Assembly: GCA_905176665.1 (NCBI GenBank)
Contig: CAJINA010000167.1
Span: 1 to 64,000, forward strand
Reading direction: 5' to 3'
Source: Olavius algarvensis Delta 4 endosymbiont
GTDB taxonomy: Bacteria > Desulfobacterota > Desulfobacteria > Desulfobacterales > CAJINA01
Length of the DNA stretch: 64,000 nt
The stretch's first letter is position 1. Each line of letters starts with the position of its first letter. Positions 8,966 to 18,543 of the stretch are shown here, one piece after another. The translations under genes were made by a program, and so were the position numbers. The notes beneath the pieces were generated by a model that saw nothing but the letters and a program-made list of their open reading frames with translations, made no database searches and was not told where the DNA came from.

Positions 8966-9354
8966 GGCGTCCTCCAGGGCAAAACGGGTCATGGTAATCG
9001 ACGCTTGTCTGTAAAGATTTAATTTGCAGACGACTATAGCAATTACCGCTATGCGAAGCAATTGTTATTCATCAGTTGTGCGCACGGTTGGGCTGCCTGG
9101 CAATGTGTTCAAAAAACGGTAAAAACTTGATAATAAGAAAACTTCGCGTTAAAATAAGGCATTGTCTCCTACCGCAACCTGATGCTCGATTGGACTTGAT
9201 CCCAGGTTCAAACGGATGCACCCCGAAACACCACACGCCGACTTCCCACAGTCATGCGGCCCGCTTTTTCAGCACTACGGATTCCAGACCTTTCCCGGTT
9301 TTCCGAGATCTGCACAATGGGTTAAAAAATCAACCTGTTGAAAGGAAAGCAGCC
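8966..9354. other. Divergent intergenic region
   Basis: 389 bp separate the leftward octaheme cytochrome gene from the rightward cfa gene. It should hold both promoters, but I could not pick a convincing -35/-10 pair for either. A frame open from 9076 into cfa has no RBS and no cfa homology, so I treat it as non-coding. Confidence 0.5.
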
Positions 9355-10545
9355 ATGGAAAAAGAACTCTTGAAACACATCGCCCGCCTGATGCACCAGG
9401 CCGATCCGGCGGCCAGCTTTGCCTTTGAATTCTGGGATGGGGATACCATTCGATTTGGCGGCACACCCCAGGTCATCATGCGCCTGAAATCAAAAATCTG
9501 TGGCGACCAAATCATATCCAAAGGTTTTTTAGGTTTCGGTGAGGTCTACATGACCGGCAACCTCGAGGTGAAAGGCGACCTGGGGGAACTGCTCCGTCTG
9601 GGATTGGCCATCGATTTCGACCGACACCGCCTTTCTGTCCGGCATAAGCTGTGGTGCTGTCTCCAGGCGCTGCTCAAGCGAAGCTCCCGGCAATGCGCGC
9701 CGGCCAATATTGCCTTCCATTACGATCTCGGGGATGACTTTTACGCCCAGTACCTGGATAGCACCATGACCTACTCGTGCGCCTATTTCACGACACCGGA
9801 TGATTCCTTGGAACAGGCCCAACGCAACAAATACGAACACATTGCCCGCAAGCTGATGTTGCAGGCGGACGAGACACTGCTGGACATCGGCTGCGGCTGG
9901 GGCGGCATGCTCATCTATGCTGCCGAGCAATACGGGGTGCGGTGCACCGGCAATACCCTTTCGAAAAACCAGTACCGCTACGTCAATCGCATGGTCAAGC
10001 AAAGGGGGCTTGAGGGCCGGGTGACGGTCCTGTATAAGGATTACCGGCAACTGCACGGGGTATTCGACAAGGTCGTCTCCATCGGCATGTTCGAGCACGT
10101 CGGAAAAAAATACTTCCCGGTCTTCTTTCGCAGCGTGGCGCAACTGCTGAAACCCGGCGGGCTGGGCCTACTGCACACCATCGGCAAGGATGCCCCTTCC
10201 AGCAGGGATCTGTGGACGTTCAAGTATATCTTCCCCGGATCTTACCTGCCGACCCTGGCCGAAATTTGCCGGGGACTTTCCAAGATCGGCGGCTGTGTAT
10301 TGGACGTGGAAAATCTGCGACTGCACTACGCCCAAACCCTGTCAAAATGGTCGGAAAACTACGAACGCAACCGTGACCAAATCAGGGACTTAGGCGATCA
10401 GAGGCTGGTCAGATGCTGGCGCCTTTTTCTCAACAGTGCCATGGTGGGATTCCGCTACGGTGAGACCCGACTTTTCCAGGTGCTCTTCTCCAATGGTCTG
10501 AACAACGCACTGCCGATCACCCGGGACCACCTCTACCATGCATAG
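9355..10545 (+). CDS. cfa: Cyclopropane-fatty-acyl-phospholipid synthase
   Basis: A 396-residue protein, close to the usual CFA synthase length (about 380). It adds a methylene bridge from S-adenosylmethionine to unsaturated acyl chains of membrane phospholipids. The SAM-binding motif I is LDIGCGWGG (176-184). The family signature FHYDLGDDFY (121-130) and the MTYSCAYF segment (138-145) precede it. A weakly conserved N-terminal lipid-binding region covers residues 1-110. The ATG is preceded by AAAGGAAAG. It stands alone, and a hairpin overlaps its stop codon. Confidence 0.92.
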   Translation: MEKELLKHIARLMHQADPAASFAFEFWDGDTIRFGGTPQVIMRLKSKICGDQIISKGFLGFGEVYMTGNLEVKGDLGELLRLGLAIDFDRHRLSVRHKLWCCLQALLKRSSRQCAPANIAFHYDLGDDFYAQYLDSTMTYSCAYFTTPDDSLEQAQRNKYEHIARKLMLQADETLLDIGCGWGGMLIYAAEQYGVRCTGNTLSKNQYRYVNRMVKQRGLEGRVTVLYKDYRQLHGVFDKVVSIGMFEHVGKKYFPVFFRSVAQLLKPGGLGLLHTIGKDAPSSRDLWTFKYIFPGSYLPTLAEICRGLSKIGGCVLDVENLRLHYAQTLSKWSENYERNRDQIRDLGDQRLVRCWRLFLNSAMVGFRYGETRLFQVLFSNGLNNALPITRDHLYHA

Positions 10546-10569
10546 CGACCCGTGTACCTCACGGTCGCT
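10544..10569 (+). terminator. Hairpin overlapping the cfa stop
   Basis: AGCGACCCGTG (10544-10554) pairs with CACGGTCGCT (10560-10569) with one bulged C and a 5-nt loop. No T-run follows, so it may act as a 3' stabilising stem rather than an intrinsic terminator. Confidence 0.45.
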
Positions 10570-10609
10570 CCCAGGTTGTCAATATTGAACAAACGCATCG
10601 GATAAAGGC

Positions 10610-10637
10610 TTGACACCCCCGGTCGCCGCCCTAATTT
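10610..10637 (+). promoter_or_regulatory. Candidate promoter in the cfa-TPR gap
   Basis: TTGACA (10610-10615), a 16-bp spacer and TAATTT (10632-10637). It lies about 390 nt before the TPR-like gene, so a long 5' leader would be implied. The rest of 10546-11026 has no credible gene. A CCCCT/AGGGG stem around 10789-10816 is the only other structure I noticed. Confidence 0.35.
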
Positions 10638-11026
10638 TTAGGTATCGTGTGAGGATTTCAGTCAGCTTCTAGGCTGCGCGAGGTCTCGACCGTCGGGGCA
10701 CCATCTCTACCAGGATCTCACTAACTGCCTGCTTTCAAGACCGATCTTCATCGATACGCCTTTGCATGCAGAAAGGAGAAATCCCCTATGAAAGCGCAGT
10801 AACGAGGGGAATGTTGGCAGAAGAATAGAAGAAAAGCAGAACAGAAGCACCTTGGCGCTGGACACGGGCCCGGCGGTCCCCCGGTTCGCAAGCGGTGGAA
10901 AAGGTGGGCGACACCGTTTCCAGATATCCATACCAGTCACCGTGCAGTTATGAAAGCGGGCGACCGGTTTAAACGTTCGTTCAATCAAACAGTATCCCTG
11001 TTCTCTCACCAGAAAGCGAGGTTGCC

Positions 11027-11545
11027 ATGATCGAATTAAGAACCCTCAAATCCGAAGCTATTCCAAGTGCGTTGGAAAAAGCCGAGCAATACCGGTTGCT
11101 GAATGATCCTGAGGAGGCCGATAGCATCTGCCTCGATATCCTGGCGATTGAGCCGGACCACCAGGATGCCCTCATGCTGCGCCTGCTCGCCCTGACGGAC
11201 AAATTTGTCCACAGCGGGCTCAATCCAACATTCGATCAGGCACGTGACATCGTGGCCCGGTTGGATACAAGTTATTGCAAATCCTATTACACCGGAATCC
11301 TTTACGAACGCCGGGCCAAATATCATTTTAAACAGGGTGGACCAGGATCGGGCACGGTGGCGTACGACTGGTTCGTCAAGGCCATGCAGGCTTACGCGGA
11401 AGCCCTGGCGGGATGTGACCCGGACAATCAGGATGCCCTCTTACGCTGGAACTCCTGCGCCCGGTTCATTAACAATCACCCGGAAGCGCAAGGCGAAGGC
11501 GATCAACCGGAAGGGCTGCTGGACGCATTTGAAACCCCGCATTGA
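11027..11545 (+). CDS. Small TPR-like protein
   Basis: A 172-residue helical protein with tetratricopeptide-like pairs. One helix pair is around residues 15-60 (ALEKAEQYRLLNDPEEADSI, then a pattern ending EPDHQDALMLRLLAL), and another around 120-148 (AMQAYAEALAGCDPDNQDAL). No signal peptide or membrane segment, so it is cytoplasmic. Proteins like this are protein-protein adaptors; no partner is indicated by context. GAGG lies 9 nt before the ATG. It converges with sdhB, 10 bp away. Confidence 0.65.
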   Translation: MIELRTLKSEAIPSALEKAEQYRLLNDPEEADSICLDILAIEPDHQDALMLRLLALTDKFVHSGLNPTFDQARDIVARLDTSYCKSYYTGILYERRAKYHFKQGGPGSGTVAYDWFVKAMQAYAEALAGCDPDNQDALLRWNSCARFINNHPEAQGEGDQPEGLLDAFETPH

Positions 11546-11555
11546 TGGGGCCGCA

Positions 11556-12281
11556 TCAGGAAACGGAATCTTTCGTTTTGTACTTCTCCAGCAAGCGTTT
11601 GGTCTGATTGATACGCTTGGTGATCAAAATAGCACGCGGGCAGGCCTGGGTACATTTAAAATGATTTTCACAGGGCCAGACGCCATCAGGATGATTTAAT
11701 ACCGGAAACCGGATCTCAAATCCTAGGTCCCGGGTATCCGCCAGGAAACGGTAAGCCTGAGCAATGGCAGCCGGGCCCAGGAAGGCCGTATTGCCGTCCA
11801 GGACCGGACAGGCTGAGTAGCAGGACGCGCATAGGATGCAGTTGGTAGTATCATCGTATTGCATTCTCTCATCCTGAGACTGCCGGCGTTCTCCGGCGGC
11901 TACCGGCTCATCGTTTATCAGAAAAGGCTTGATCGAACGGTACTTTTCGAAAAACGCCGCCTGGTCCACGATTAGATCCCGCTGCACCGGCAGGTGCTTG
12001 AGTGGTTCCACCGTAACGGTATCCCCTTCATTGGGGGCCACCTCTTTAATGAGGGTCTTACAGGCCAGTCCGTCCTGACCGTTTATACGCATGGCGTCTG
12101 AACCACAGACACCGTGAGCACAGCTTTTCCGAAACCCGAGACTTCCATCCTGGAAACGCTTGACCTGCATGAGCGCATCCAGAAGCCGCTCGTTCGGGTC
12201 GGTTTCCACCTCGTATTCCTGAAAATAGGGCGCCTCGTCCGTGTCGGGGTTGTAGCGTTGCACTTTGAGGATGATTTTCAT
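11556..12281 (-). CDS. sdhB: Succinate dehydrogenase/fumarate reductase iron-sulfur subunit
   Basis: A 241-residue electron-transfer subunit carrying electrons between the FAD of SdhA and a quinone site. The [2Fe-2S] ligands are C54, C59, D62 and C74; the Asp ligand (CGSD) is as in E. coli SdhB. A C148-C151-C154...C214 set binds [4Fe-4S], and C158, C204 and C210 bind [3Fe-4S]. The gene follows sdhA by 16 bp on the same strand. No membrane-anchor gene (sdhC/sdhD) lies on either side, so the quinone-binding subunits must be encoded elsewhere or be absent. Confidence 0.93.
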   Translation of the reverse strand: MKIILKVQRYNPDTDEAPYFQEYEVETDPNERLLDALMQVKRFQDGSLGFRKSCAHGVCGSDAMRINGQDGLACKTLIKEVAPNEGDTVTVEPLKHLPVQRDLIVDQAAFFEKYRSIKPFLINDEPVAAGERRQSQDERMQYDDTTNCILCASCYSACPVLDGNTAFLGPAAIAQAYRFLADTRDLGFEIRFPVLNHPDGVWPCENHFKCTQACPRAILITKRINQTKRLLEKYKTKDSVS

Positions 12282-12297
12282 GGTCTACTCCTTGTAA

Positions 12298-14034
12298 TCA
12301 ATACGTGCGCGGTTTGGGCTCCCAGATAGAAATATCCACCGCTTTGTGGTCAATGCGCACCGTGTCGTCCTCCAGGTAGGCCAGGGTGTGTTTGAGCCAG
12401 TTGTCGTCGTCTCTTTCCGCGAAGTCCTCCCGACTGTGGGCGCCCCGGCTTTCCGTACGGTTGAGGGCCGAGGCGGCGGTCAGCAATGACAGGTCCAGAA
12501 GATTGCCCAATTCAATGATTTCCAGCAGATCCGTATTGAACGCGCGGCCGGTATCTTGGACACGGACGGCTCGATAACGCTCCCGCAGGGCTTGAATGTC
12601 ATCCATAGCCGCCTTCATATCATCGGCATTGCGGTAGATGCCCACCTTCTCCATCATGCTGACCTGCATTTCGTCCATGATATGTCCGCCGTGAGGACCG
12701 GTGCTGCCATCGGTAAGCTGCGCGATCCAGGCGCGCGCTTCGTCCGCCACGGCCGCGGTCAACTGGGGCTGGTCGGCCTGCTTCACATAGTCGCCGATAT
12801 GCTGGCCCGCCCGGCGGCCGAAGACCACGAGATCAAGCAAGCTATTGGTGCCCAGGCGGTTGGCGCCATGCACCGACACGCAGGCACATTCTCCGGCCGC
12901 GTATAGTCCGTTTACCACGGTACCGGCACCGTCCAATATGACCCGCCCCTGTACATCGGTGGGGATGCCGCCCATGGCGTAGTGGGCCGTGGGTAGCACC
13001 GGGATCGGTTTCTCCGCGGGGTCGATCCCCAGATAGGTTTTGCAGAAGCTGGTGATGTCCGGTAGTTTGGTGGCCAGGGTGGTTTCACCCAGATGCGTGG
13101 CATCCAGGTGCACGTAATCGTCTATCCGGCGATCACCGCGGATCCCCTGTCCGGCGCGCACTTCGGTCATGATGGAGCGGGCGACGATATCGCGGGGCGC
13201 CAGGTCCAGCAGGGTGGGCGAATAGCGCTCCATGAAACGCTCTCGGTCACGGTTCTGCAATATGCCACCTTCACCGCGCACAGCCTCGGATATCAGGATG
13301 CCCAGACCCATGATCCCGGTCGGATGGAACTGGAAAAACTCCATGTCCTCTAAAGGAATGCCACGCCGGGCACACACCGCCGGCCCGTCGCCGGTATTGG
13401 CAAAGGCATTGGAAGTAATCTTGAACATGCGCCCGAATCCGCCGGTAGCAAACAGAACCGCCTTGGCGGCCAGGATGTGCAGTTCACCGGTGGCCAGTTC
13501 CACGGCCACGACGCCCCGGGCGGTGTTGCCCTCCAGGATCAGATCCACCACCTGGAATTCGTCGAAAAAGGACACTTCGTTTTTGATGCACTGCTGGTAA
13601 AGGGTCTGCAGTATCATGTGCCCGGTCCGGTCCGCGGCATAGCAGGCCCGGCGCACGGGCCCTTCGCCGAAGTTGCGGGTGTGCCCGCCGAAGCGGCGCT
13701 GATCGATGCGCCCTTCCGGCGTGCGGCTGAAGGGCAGTCCGCGATTTTCAAGGTCGTAAACCGCCTGGATGGCCTCTTCAGCCAGGATATGAGCGGCCTG
13801 CTGGTCGACCAGATAGTCGCCCCCTTTGACCGTGTCGAACGCATGCCATTCCGGTTTGTCCTCCTCGACGTTACCCAGGGCCGCACTGATCCCACCCTGT
13901 GCAGCACCGGTATGGCTGCGAATGGGGTAGAGTTTGGAGAGAACCGCGGTCTTGGATCTCTGGCTGGCTTCCAGGGCCGCATACAGGCCGGCGCCGCCGG
14001 AACCGACGATCACCGTTTCGAATTGGTGAATCAC
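12298..14034 (-). CDS. sdhA: Succinate dehydrogenase/fumarate reductase flavoprotein subunit
   Basis: A 578-residue FAD enzyme interconverting succinate and fumarate. The dinucleotide fold is [11 protein letters not shown] (10-20). His41 in SHTGAAQGG is the covalent FAD attachment site. Catalytic-core landmarks include HFHPTG-like QFHPTGIMG near 240 and [13 protein letters not shown] near 375-387. The start is GTG at 14034, supported by AGGAGG 5 nt upstream; there is no better ATG. Close to E. coli SdhA in length. It is first in a two-gene operon with sdhB. Confidence 0.94.
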   Translation of the reverse strand: MIHQFETVIVGSGGAGLYAALEASQRSKTAVLSKLYPIRSHTGAAQGGISAALGNVEEDKPEWHAFDTVKGGDYLVDQQAAHILAEEAIQAVYDLENRGLPFSRTPEGRIDQRRFGGHTRNFGEGPVRRACYAADRTGHMILQTLYQQCIKNEVSFFDEFQVVDLILEGNTARGVVAVELATGELHILAAKAVLFATGGFGRMFKITSNAFANTGDGPAVCARRGIPLEDMEFFQFHPTGIMGLGILISEAVRGEGGILQNRDRERFMERYSPTLLDLAPRDIVARSIMTEVRAGQGIRGDRRIDDYVHLDATHLGETTLATKLPDITSFCKTYLGIDPAEKPIPVLPTAHYAMGGIPTDVQGRVILDGAGTVVNGLYAAGECACVSVHGANRLGTNSLLDLVVFGRRAGQHIGDYVKQADQPQLTAAVADEARAWIAQLTDGSTGPHGGHIMDEMQVSMMEKVGIYRNADDMKAAMDDIQALRERYRAVRVQDTGRAFNTDLLEIIELGNLLDLSLLTAASALNRTESRGAHSREDFAERDDDNWLKHTLAYLEDDTVRIDHKAVDISIWEPKPRTY

Positions 14035-14377
14035 GAGTGCCTCCTATGGTTAGGTTCGATTTTAATGCCCGCGGCAGGTAGCGGGATTGGACCCGGATTG
14101 CCTGCGGTGTTTATTGAAGGTGCCGGTCGGAGCGCGGTTCCGGGGGTGCGATACCTTGCATCTTGGCAACCAGCGACAACCGGTTATGCCTGCGCGAAAG
14201 CCCATGATTCAAGAGAGTGCCGGGAGAGGTGCAAGCAGATGAAAAACGCAGGGATGAACGTATGGGCTAACCGCCTGCCTGGCGGGGCAGGCGCGGCAGG
14301 TTTCGGCCCTGCCTGAAAGCATATAACCCGTTTCCCAATCATCCGACAAGCACTTTCTGACAGGGGCCCCATTTATG
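14035..14377. repeat. sdhA upstream region with GC-rich double hairpin
   Basis: This 343-bp gap between sdhA and the next leftward gene contains no gene; in particular no sdhC or sdhD. At 14272-14293 CGCCTGCC pairs with GGCAGGCG, and directly after it GGCAGG (14295-14300) pairs with CCTGCC (14308-14313). The tandem GC-rich stems resemble REP-type elements. The sdhA promoter should lie between 14035 and 14270 but I did not find a convincing one. Confidence 0.45.
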
Positions 14378-15640
14378 TCAACCGCCCTTGCCCAGATATT
14401 GCCTGACTGCCTCGGCGGCGTAACGTCCGGAAAGCAGAGCCCACTGAATGCCCGGCAGGTTTTCGTACTCGCCGCAGGTAAACGTTCCCGGAAGTCGGGG
14501 ACTTTCAAGGCGATAGGGGTTGGGTGTGGGCGGTGACTGATCGGGTAGCGCATGCGCAATGCGATACGTTTCGAGATGGGCCCACCGATCAACCTCACGA
14601 CCGAACCAGTCACCCAGTTCGGCCCTGACCCTGCGAACCAAGCTCTCATCGGACAGATCGGGATTTCCTAAAAGAACGACTGAAATCAATGATTTTCCCG
14701 CCGGCGCATATTGGCTCGACACCATGCTCGGAATTGCAATGTTGTTGATCAATCCGTCCCCATCACCGTTCAACATGAGATACGCCGAATGCCAGTTTGC
14801 CCGGTCGGCGGCAAAATACAGGCAGGTTTCCGCAACTGACGCGCCGCCGGGTGGCAGGTCGAGCAATCGCGACGTTTCCGGGGCATGGGTAGCCACGACA
14901 AGGGCCCGGGCCGGCAGGCGGGTCCCATCATCCAGGGCAACCCCGTTCCTGATTATCCGGCGCGCGCTTACACCGGTCTGAAAACAGTCGCCGGGCAGGC
15001 CGGCGATCAGCTGGCGCGGAATCTGTTCCATCCCGGCGGCCGGGAGGGCGGCTTCACCGGCAGCAAACATGCGCAGAACATATTGCAGCACCCGGCTGGA
15101 GGCCCGGATCCGCGGATCGAGGCAGACCCCTCCAAAAAAGGGCACGAAGAAGCGTTGGATCATGGCTTCAGAGAAACCCGCCGCCTGTAAAAACTCCATG
15201 GCGGTCGCTTCCGGCTGTTGAAAAAGCGTTTCCAGGGACCCCCGGGTAACCCGCCAGGCCAGTCCCAGCAACCGTACGCGATCAGCCAGGCTGCCGATGG
15301 GTGCGGTGATGGTGTCCAGCAGGGCCCCGGGTCGGCGCAAGGGATCGGCCAGGGTATACAACCGCCCCCGGATGCGAATCATGGCGCCGGGCGCAAAGGT
15401 TCGCAATTCAAGTCGCCTGTAGTCCAGTGTCCGCCGGGCCTCAGGGTCGGCGGTCTGCAAAACCTGGAATCCACGATCCAGGCGGAAGCCGCCCTTAAGG
15501 TCAGTGCGAATGCGCCCACCGAGCCGGCTGCCGGCCTCGAGTACCCGGACGGGGATTCCCCGGGTATGCAGGTGCCGGGCACAAGCCAGCCCGCTGATGC
15601 CCCCACCGATGATAATGACCGGTTTGTCAGTCGGAGTCAT
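14378..15640 (-). CDS. FAD-dependent amine-oxidase/desaturase-like protein
   Basis: A 420-residue flavoprotein. The N-terminal Rossmann motif is IIIGGGISGLACARH (9-23), then VRVLEAGSRLGGRIRT (31-46), the amine oxidase/phytoene desaturase/protoporphyrinogen oxidase signature. The C-terminal FAD motif is near ESPRLPGTFTCGEYENLPG. This superfamily oxidises amines, porphyrinogens or carotenoid/prenyl lipids; the substrate here cannot be deduced. ATG 15640 has AGAGCGG upstream; an in-frame ATG at 15661 lacks an RBS. It is divergent from the rubredoxin-fused acyl-CoA dehydrogenase, sharing a 250-bp spacer. Confidence 0.75.
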   Translation of the reverse strand: MTPTDKPVIIIGGGISGLACARHLHTRGIPVRVLEAGSRLGGRIRTDLKGGFRLDRGFQVLQTADPEARRTLDYRRLELRTFAPGAMIRIRGRLYTLADPLRRPGALLDTITAPIGSLADRVRLLGLAWRVTRGSLETLFQQPEATAMEFLQAAGFSEAMIQRFFVPFFGGVCLDPRIRASSRVLQYVLRMFAAGEAALPAAGMEQIPRQLIAGLPGDCFQTGVSARRIIRNGVALDDGTRLPARALVVATHAPETSRLLDLPPGGASVAETCLYFAADRANWHSAYLMLNGDGDGLINNIAIPSMVSSQYAPAGKSLISVVLLGNPDLSDESLVRRVRAELGDWFGREVDRWAHLETYRIAHALPDQSPPTPNPYRLESPRLPGTFTCGEYENLPGIQWALLSGRYAAEAVRQYLGKGG

Positions 15641-15890
15641 TGTCCGCTCTTGATTATGCATTGTCGTTCGTTTCTGTTTGACCATAAGTCGCGTTCGCCC
15701 CCGGGGCAAGCCGACCGGGTCTCCACCAGCCAAACAGGGCCCTGCCAAACCTCCCGCTCGCGATCCGACAACTTTATCTACCCTGTCTAATATGTTATGC
15801 TGTTTGGGTCCCAAATCAACTGGCACCCCTTCGGAGCAAGATTCCCTCTGGCAAATCCTTGCCTGTCAACAGGCTGAAAGGAGCTTTGGT

Positions 15891-17222
15891 ATGCTGAATT
15901 TCAATTTAAGTCCGGAATTGATTGTGTTGCAACAAAAAGCGCGTGAATTTGCCCTGCAGGAAGTCCTGCCGCTGGCCTGGCGGTATGATCAACGCGACGA
16001 AACGTCACAGGAGATTATTCGCAAAGCCGAAGCGGCCGGTTTAATCAATGGGGATATTCCGGAGGAATACGGGGGCAGGGGTTTCGGATGCCTGGAAGCG
16101 GTTATCCTGACCGAAGAACTGGCGGCCGCCTGTGCTGGACTGGCCACCAGCATCTTTGACAATTCATTGGGCATGGAACCGCTTATCCTCTGCAACAATG
16201 AAGCCCTGAAGGCCAAGTATTTCCCCAAAATCCTCAACGATAAAAAATACATCGCCTTTGCGACCTCTGAACCGACCATGGGCTCGGATGTGGCGAGCCT
16301 GCGCTGCCGGGCCAAGCGTGATGGAGACGATTACATTCTCAACGGAACCAAGTACTGGGTCACCAACGGGGGGCTGGCAGACTATGTTTCCGTGTTTGCC
16401 ACGGTCGATCCGAAAAGCGCCCATGCCGGTATTTGTGCCTTCATAGTCGAAACCGCCTGGGAGGGGGTCAGCGCTGGCAGGCCCATCCCTAAAATGGGAC
16501 AGCGCACCTCGAATACCACCGCCATCAATCTAAAGAATGTCCGCGTACCCAAAGAAAATATGCTGGCCCCACCGGGCGAGGGCTTTATTCTGGCCATGCA
16601 GACCTTTGCCCGCACCCGCCCGTCCATCGGGGCCTTTGCCGTTGGAACCGCCCGCTCGGCCATGGAATTCGCCATCGACTACGCCAAAAAGCGGAAAGCG
16701 TTCGGGAGCAAAATCGCCGACTTTCAGTCCATCCAGCTCAAACTCGCGGAGATGTACCAGAAAGTTGAAACGGCCCGCCTGCTGGTCTGGAAGGCCGCCT
16801 GGGAGTGCGACCAGGGTGTCGATCCGAACATCAGCGCGTCGATTTCCAAAATGTATGCCACCGAAGCCGCCTTTGAAGTGGTCGACCAGGCCTTGCAGGT
16901 CATGGCCGGATACGGCTACACCCGTTTTTTTCCCATCGAAAAACTGCTGCGCGACGTTCGACTCTACCGAATCTACGAAGGCACCAGCGAGGTACAGCGG
17001 ATCATCCTGGCCGGACATGTGTTGGCCGCCTACCAGGCGACCATGCCACCGTTGGAAGACCTGGCCATCGAACAGGTTGCCCATGGCGAAGATCCGTCCG
17101 CCACCAAAACCACGGGGCCCAGGTGGCGTTGCCGGGTCTGCGGCTATGTACACTGCGGGGACGAACCGCCGGATGAATGCCCCTACTGTTTCTTCCCGGC
17201 TACTGCGTTCAAGGCGGTATAA
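15891..17222 (+). CDS. Acyl-CoA dehydrogenase with C-terminal rubredoxin domain
   Basis: 443 residues: a full acyl-CoA dehydrogenase (about 1-385), a short linker and a rubredoxin-like domain (412-443). The dehydrogenase part has the usual substrate/FAD segments (FATSEPTMGSD, KYWVTNGG) and keeps the catalytic Glu in RIYEGTSEVQR. The rubredoxin part is one iron site, C414-C417 and C430-C433 (CRVC...CPYC), in the short rubrerythrin-like form. The fusion suggests that electrons leave the flavin through the iron site rather than only through ETF. AAAGGAG lies 8 nt before the ATG; a longer in-frame opening upstream has no homology. Substrate unknown. Confidence 0.88.
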   Translation: MLNFNLSPELIVLQQKAREFALQEVLPLAWRYDQRDETSQEIIRKAEAAGLINGDIPEEYGGRGFGCLEAVILTEELAAACAGLATSIFDNSLGMEPLILCNNEALKAKYFPKILNDKKYIAFATSEPTMGSDVASLRCRAKRDGDDYILNGTKYWVTNGGLADYVSVFATVDPKSAHAGICAFIVETAWEGVSAGRPIPKMGQRTSNTTAINLKNVRVPKENMLAPPGEGFILAMQTFARTRPSIGAFAVGTARSAMEFAIDYAKKRKAFGSKIADFQSIQLKLAEMYQKVETARLLVWKAAWECDQGVDPNISASISKMYATEAAFEVVDQALQVMAGYGYTRFFPIEKLLRDVRLYRIYEGTSEVQRIILAGHVLAAYQATMPPLEDLAIEQVAHGEDPSATKTTGPRWRCRVCGYVHCGDEPPDECPYCFFPATAFKAV

Positions 17223-17244
17223 CCGCCGGTTCATGTTGACCGAC

Positions 17245-17288
17245 GGTTGGGACGAATCATTCCGGTTGGGACGAATCATTCCGGTTGG
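17245..17288. repeat. Two perfect 19-bp tandem repeats
   Basis: GGTTGGGACGAATCATTCC occurs at 17245-17263 and again at 17264-17282, followed by a partial third copy (GGTTGG). The array ends 3 bp before the -35 box of the ino1 promoter. Each unit contains GGAcGAATcATTCC, a near-dyad, so the repeats look like protein binding sites. They could also be a recent slippage duplication. Confidence 0.65.
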
Positions 17289-17291
17289 CCC

Positions 17292-17320
17292 TTGACAAGG
17301 GTCGGCCGGGCAAACATATT
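17292..17320 (+). promoter_or_regulatory. Promoter of ino1
   Basis: TTGACA (17292-17297), a 17-bp spacer and CATATT (17315-17320). It sits directly downstream of the 19-bp tandem repeats and 96 nt before the ino1 start. Confidence 0.6.
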
Positions 17321-17415
17321 ATTCGAAAGCACCGGGCCGCAACGCCGCGCCGCGGCCAAACTTGGCCAAACGCAATACGATGTGATTTTTGATTCTCAAT
17401 CCAAAAAAAACCGCT

Positions 17416-18519
17416 ATGAACAAAATTAAAGTCGCCCTAATTGGGATTGGAAACTGTGCCAGCGCGCTTGTACAAGGCATCCATCATTACAGCCAGGCAA
17501 ACGCACAGGTCGTACCGGGTCTGCTGCACTGGGAGTTGGCCGGCTATACCCCGGCCGATATCGAGGTCGTCGCTGCCATCGACATTGACGCCCGCAAAGT
17601 CGGCCAGGACCTGTCAACGGCCATATACAGCCCGCCCAATTGTGCCTACAAGATCGAAAAGGATATACCGCCTGCCGGAGTTCCGGTGGTTATGGGACAG
17701 GTTCTCGATGGCATCTCAGTCCATACCCTGGACTACGCCGAAGACGAGCGCATCGTGGTAAGCGAGGCGCAGGAGGCCGCGGAGAATGACATCGTGGACC
17801 TGTTGCAGGCATCCGGAGCGGACATCCTGGTCAATTACCTCCCGGTGGGATCTGAGGAGGGGACCGGCTTTTATACCCAATGCGCGTTGCACGCCGGCGT
17901 CGGCATGGTGAATTGCATACCGGTCTTTATCGCCAGTTCGCCGGAGTGGGAGCAGCAGTTTCGACACGCCGGACTGCCGATTATCGGTGATGACATCAAG
18001 AGCCAGGTCGGTGCGACGATTCTGCATCGTGCCCTGGTGGACCTCTTTAGCCTGCGGGGCGTTAATATTCACCGGACCTATCAGATCAATGTTGGTGGCA
18101 ATACCGATTTTTTAAACATGTTGAATCAAAATCGCCTGGTCTCCAAAAAGATCTCCAAATCGGAAGCGGTCCAGGCCCGCTTTGCCAAACGATTACCGGA
18201 GAATGCCTTACATGTCGGTCCCAGTGATTATGTGCCCTGGATGAATGACAACAAGGTCGCCTTTATGCGGGTGGAAGGAGAAGGCTTCGGGGGCGCCCCC
18301 GTTGAAATAGAACTGCGCTTGAGCGTGGAGGATTCACCCAACTCGGCCGGCGTGGTGATTGACGCCATCCGCAGCTGCAAGGCCGCCCTCGATCGCAACA
18401 TTGGCGGCGCCCTGGATGCCGCCTCGGCCCTTTTCTGCAAACACCCGCCGCAGCAGTATGGGGATGAAGAGGCCCGCGCGCGGCTGGAACGCTTCTTGGC
18501 GGGCGATCTCAAGAATTGA
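17416..18519 (+). CDS. ino1: myo-Inositol-1-phosphate synthase
   Basis: A 367-residue NAD-dependent enzyme converting glucose 6-phosphate to myo-inositol 1-phosphate, of the short prokaryotic/archaeal type. The Rossmann motif is ALIGIGNCASAL (7-18). Further family segments are PVFIASSPEW, GDDIKSQVGATILHR and NVGGNTDFLNML, the last two near the active site. No clear Shine-Dalgarno precedes ATG 17416; the in-frame TTG at 17389 is worse. A histidine phosphatase gene follows by 24 bp, and a PIG-L/glycosyltransferase operon converges on the pair, so the inositol phosphate probably feeds a glycoconjugate pathway rather than storage. Confidence 0.9.
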   Translation: MNKIKVALIGIGNCASALVQGIHHYSQANAQVVPGLLHWELAGYTPADIEVVAAIDIDARKVGQDLSTAIYSPPNCAYKIEKDIPPAGVPVVMGQVLDGISVHTLDYAEDERIVVSEAQEAAENDIVDLLQASGADILVNYLPVGSEEGTGFYTQCALHAGVGMVNCIPVFIASSPEWEQQFRHAGLPIIGDDIKSQVGATILHRALVDLFSLRGVNIHRTYQINVGGNTDFLNMLNQNRLVSKKISKSEAVQARFAKRLPENALHVGPSDYVPWMNDNKVAFMRVEGEGFGGAPVEIELRLSVEDSPNSAGVVIDAIRSCKAALDRNIGGALDAASALFCKHPPQQYGDEEARARLERFLAGDLKN

Positions 18520-18543
18520 TCCGGCCTGGCCGGCACCGATGAT

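Noticed and set aside
10707-11009. Leftward 100-codon frame in the cfa-TPR gap
   Set aside because: No RBS, composition unlike neighbouring genes, no recognisable domain.
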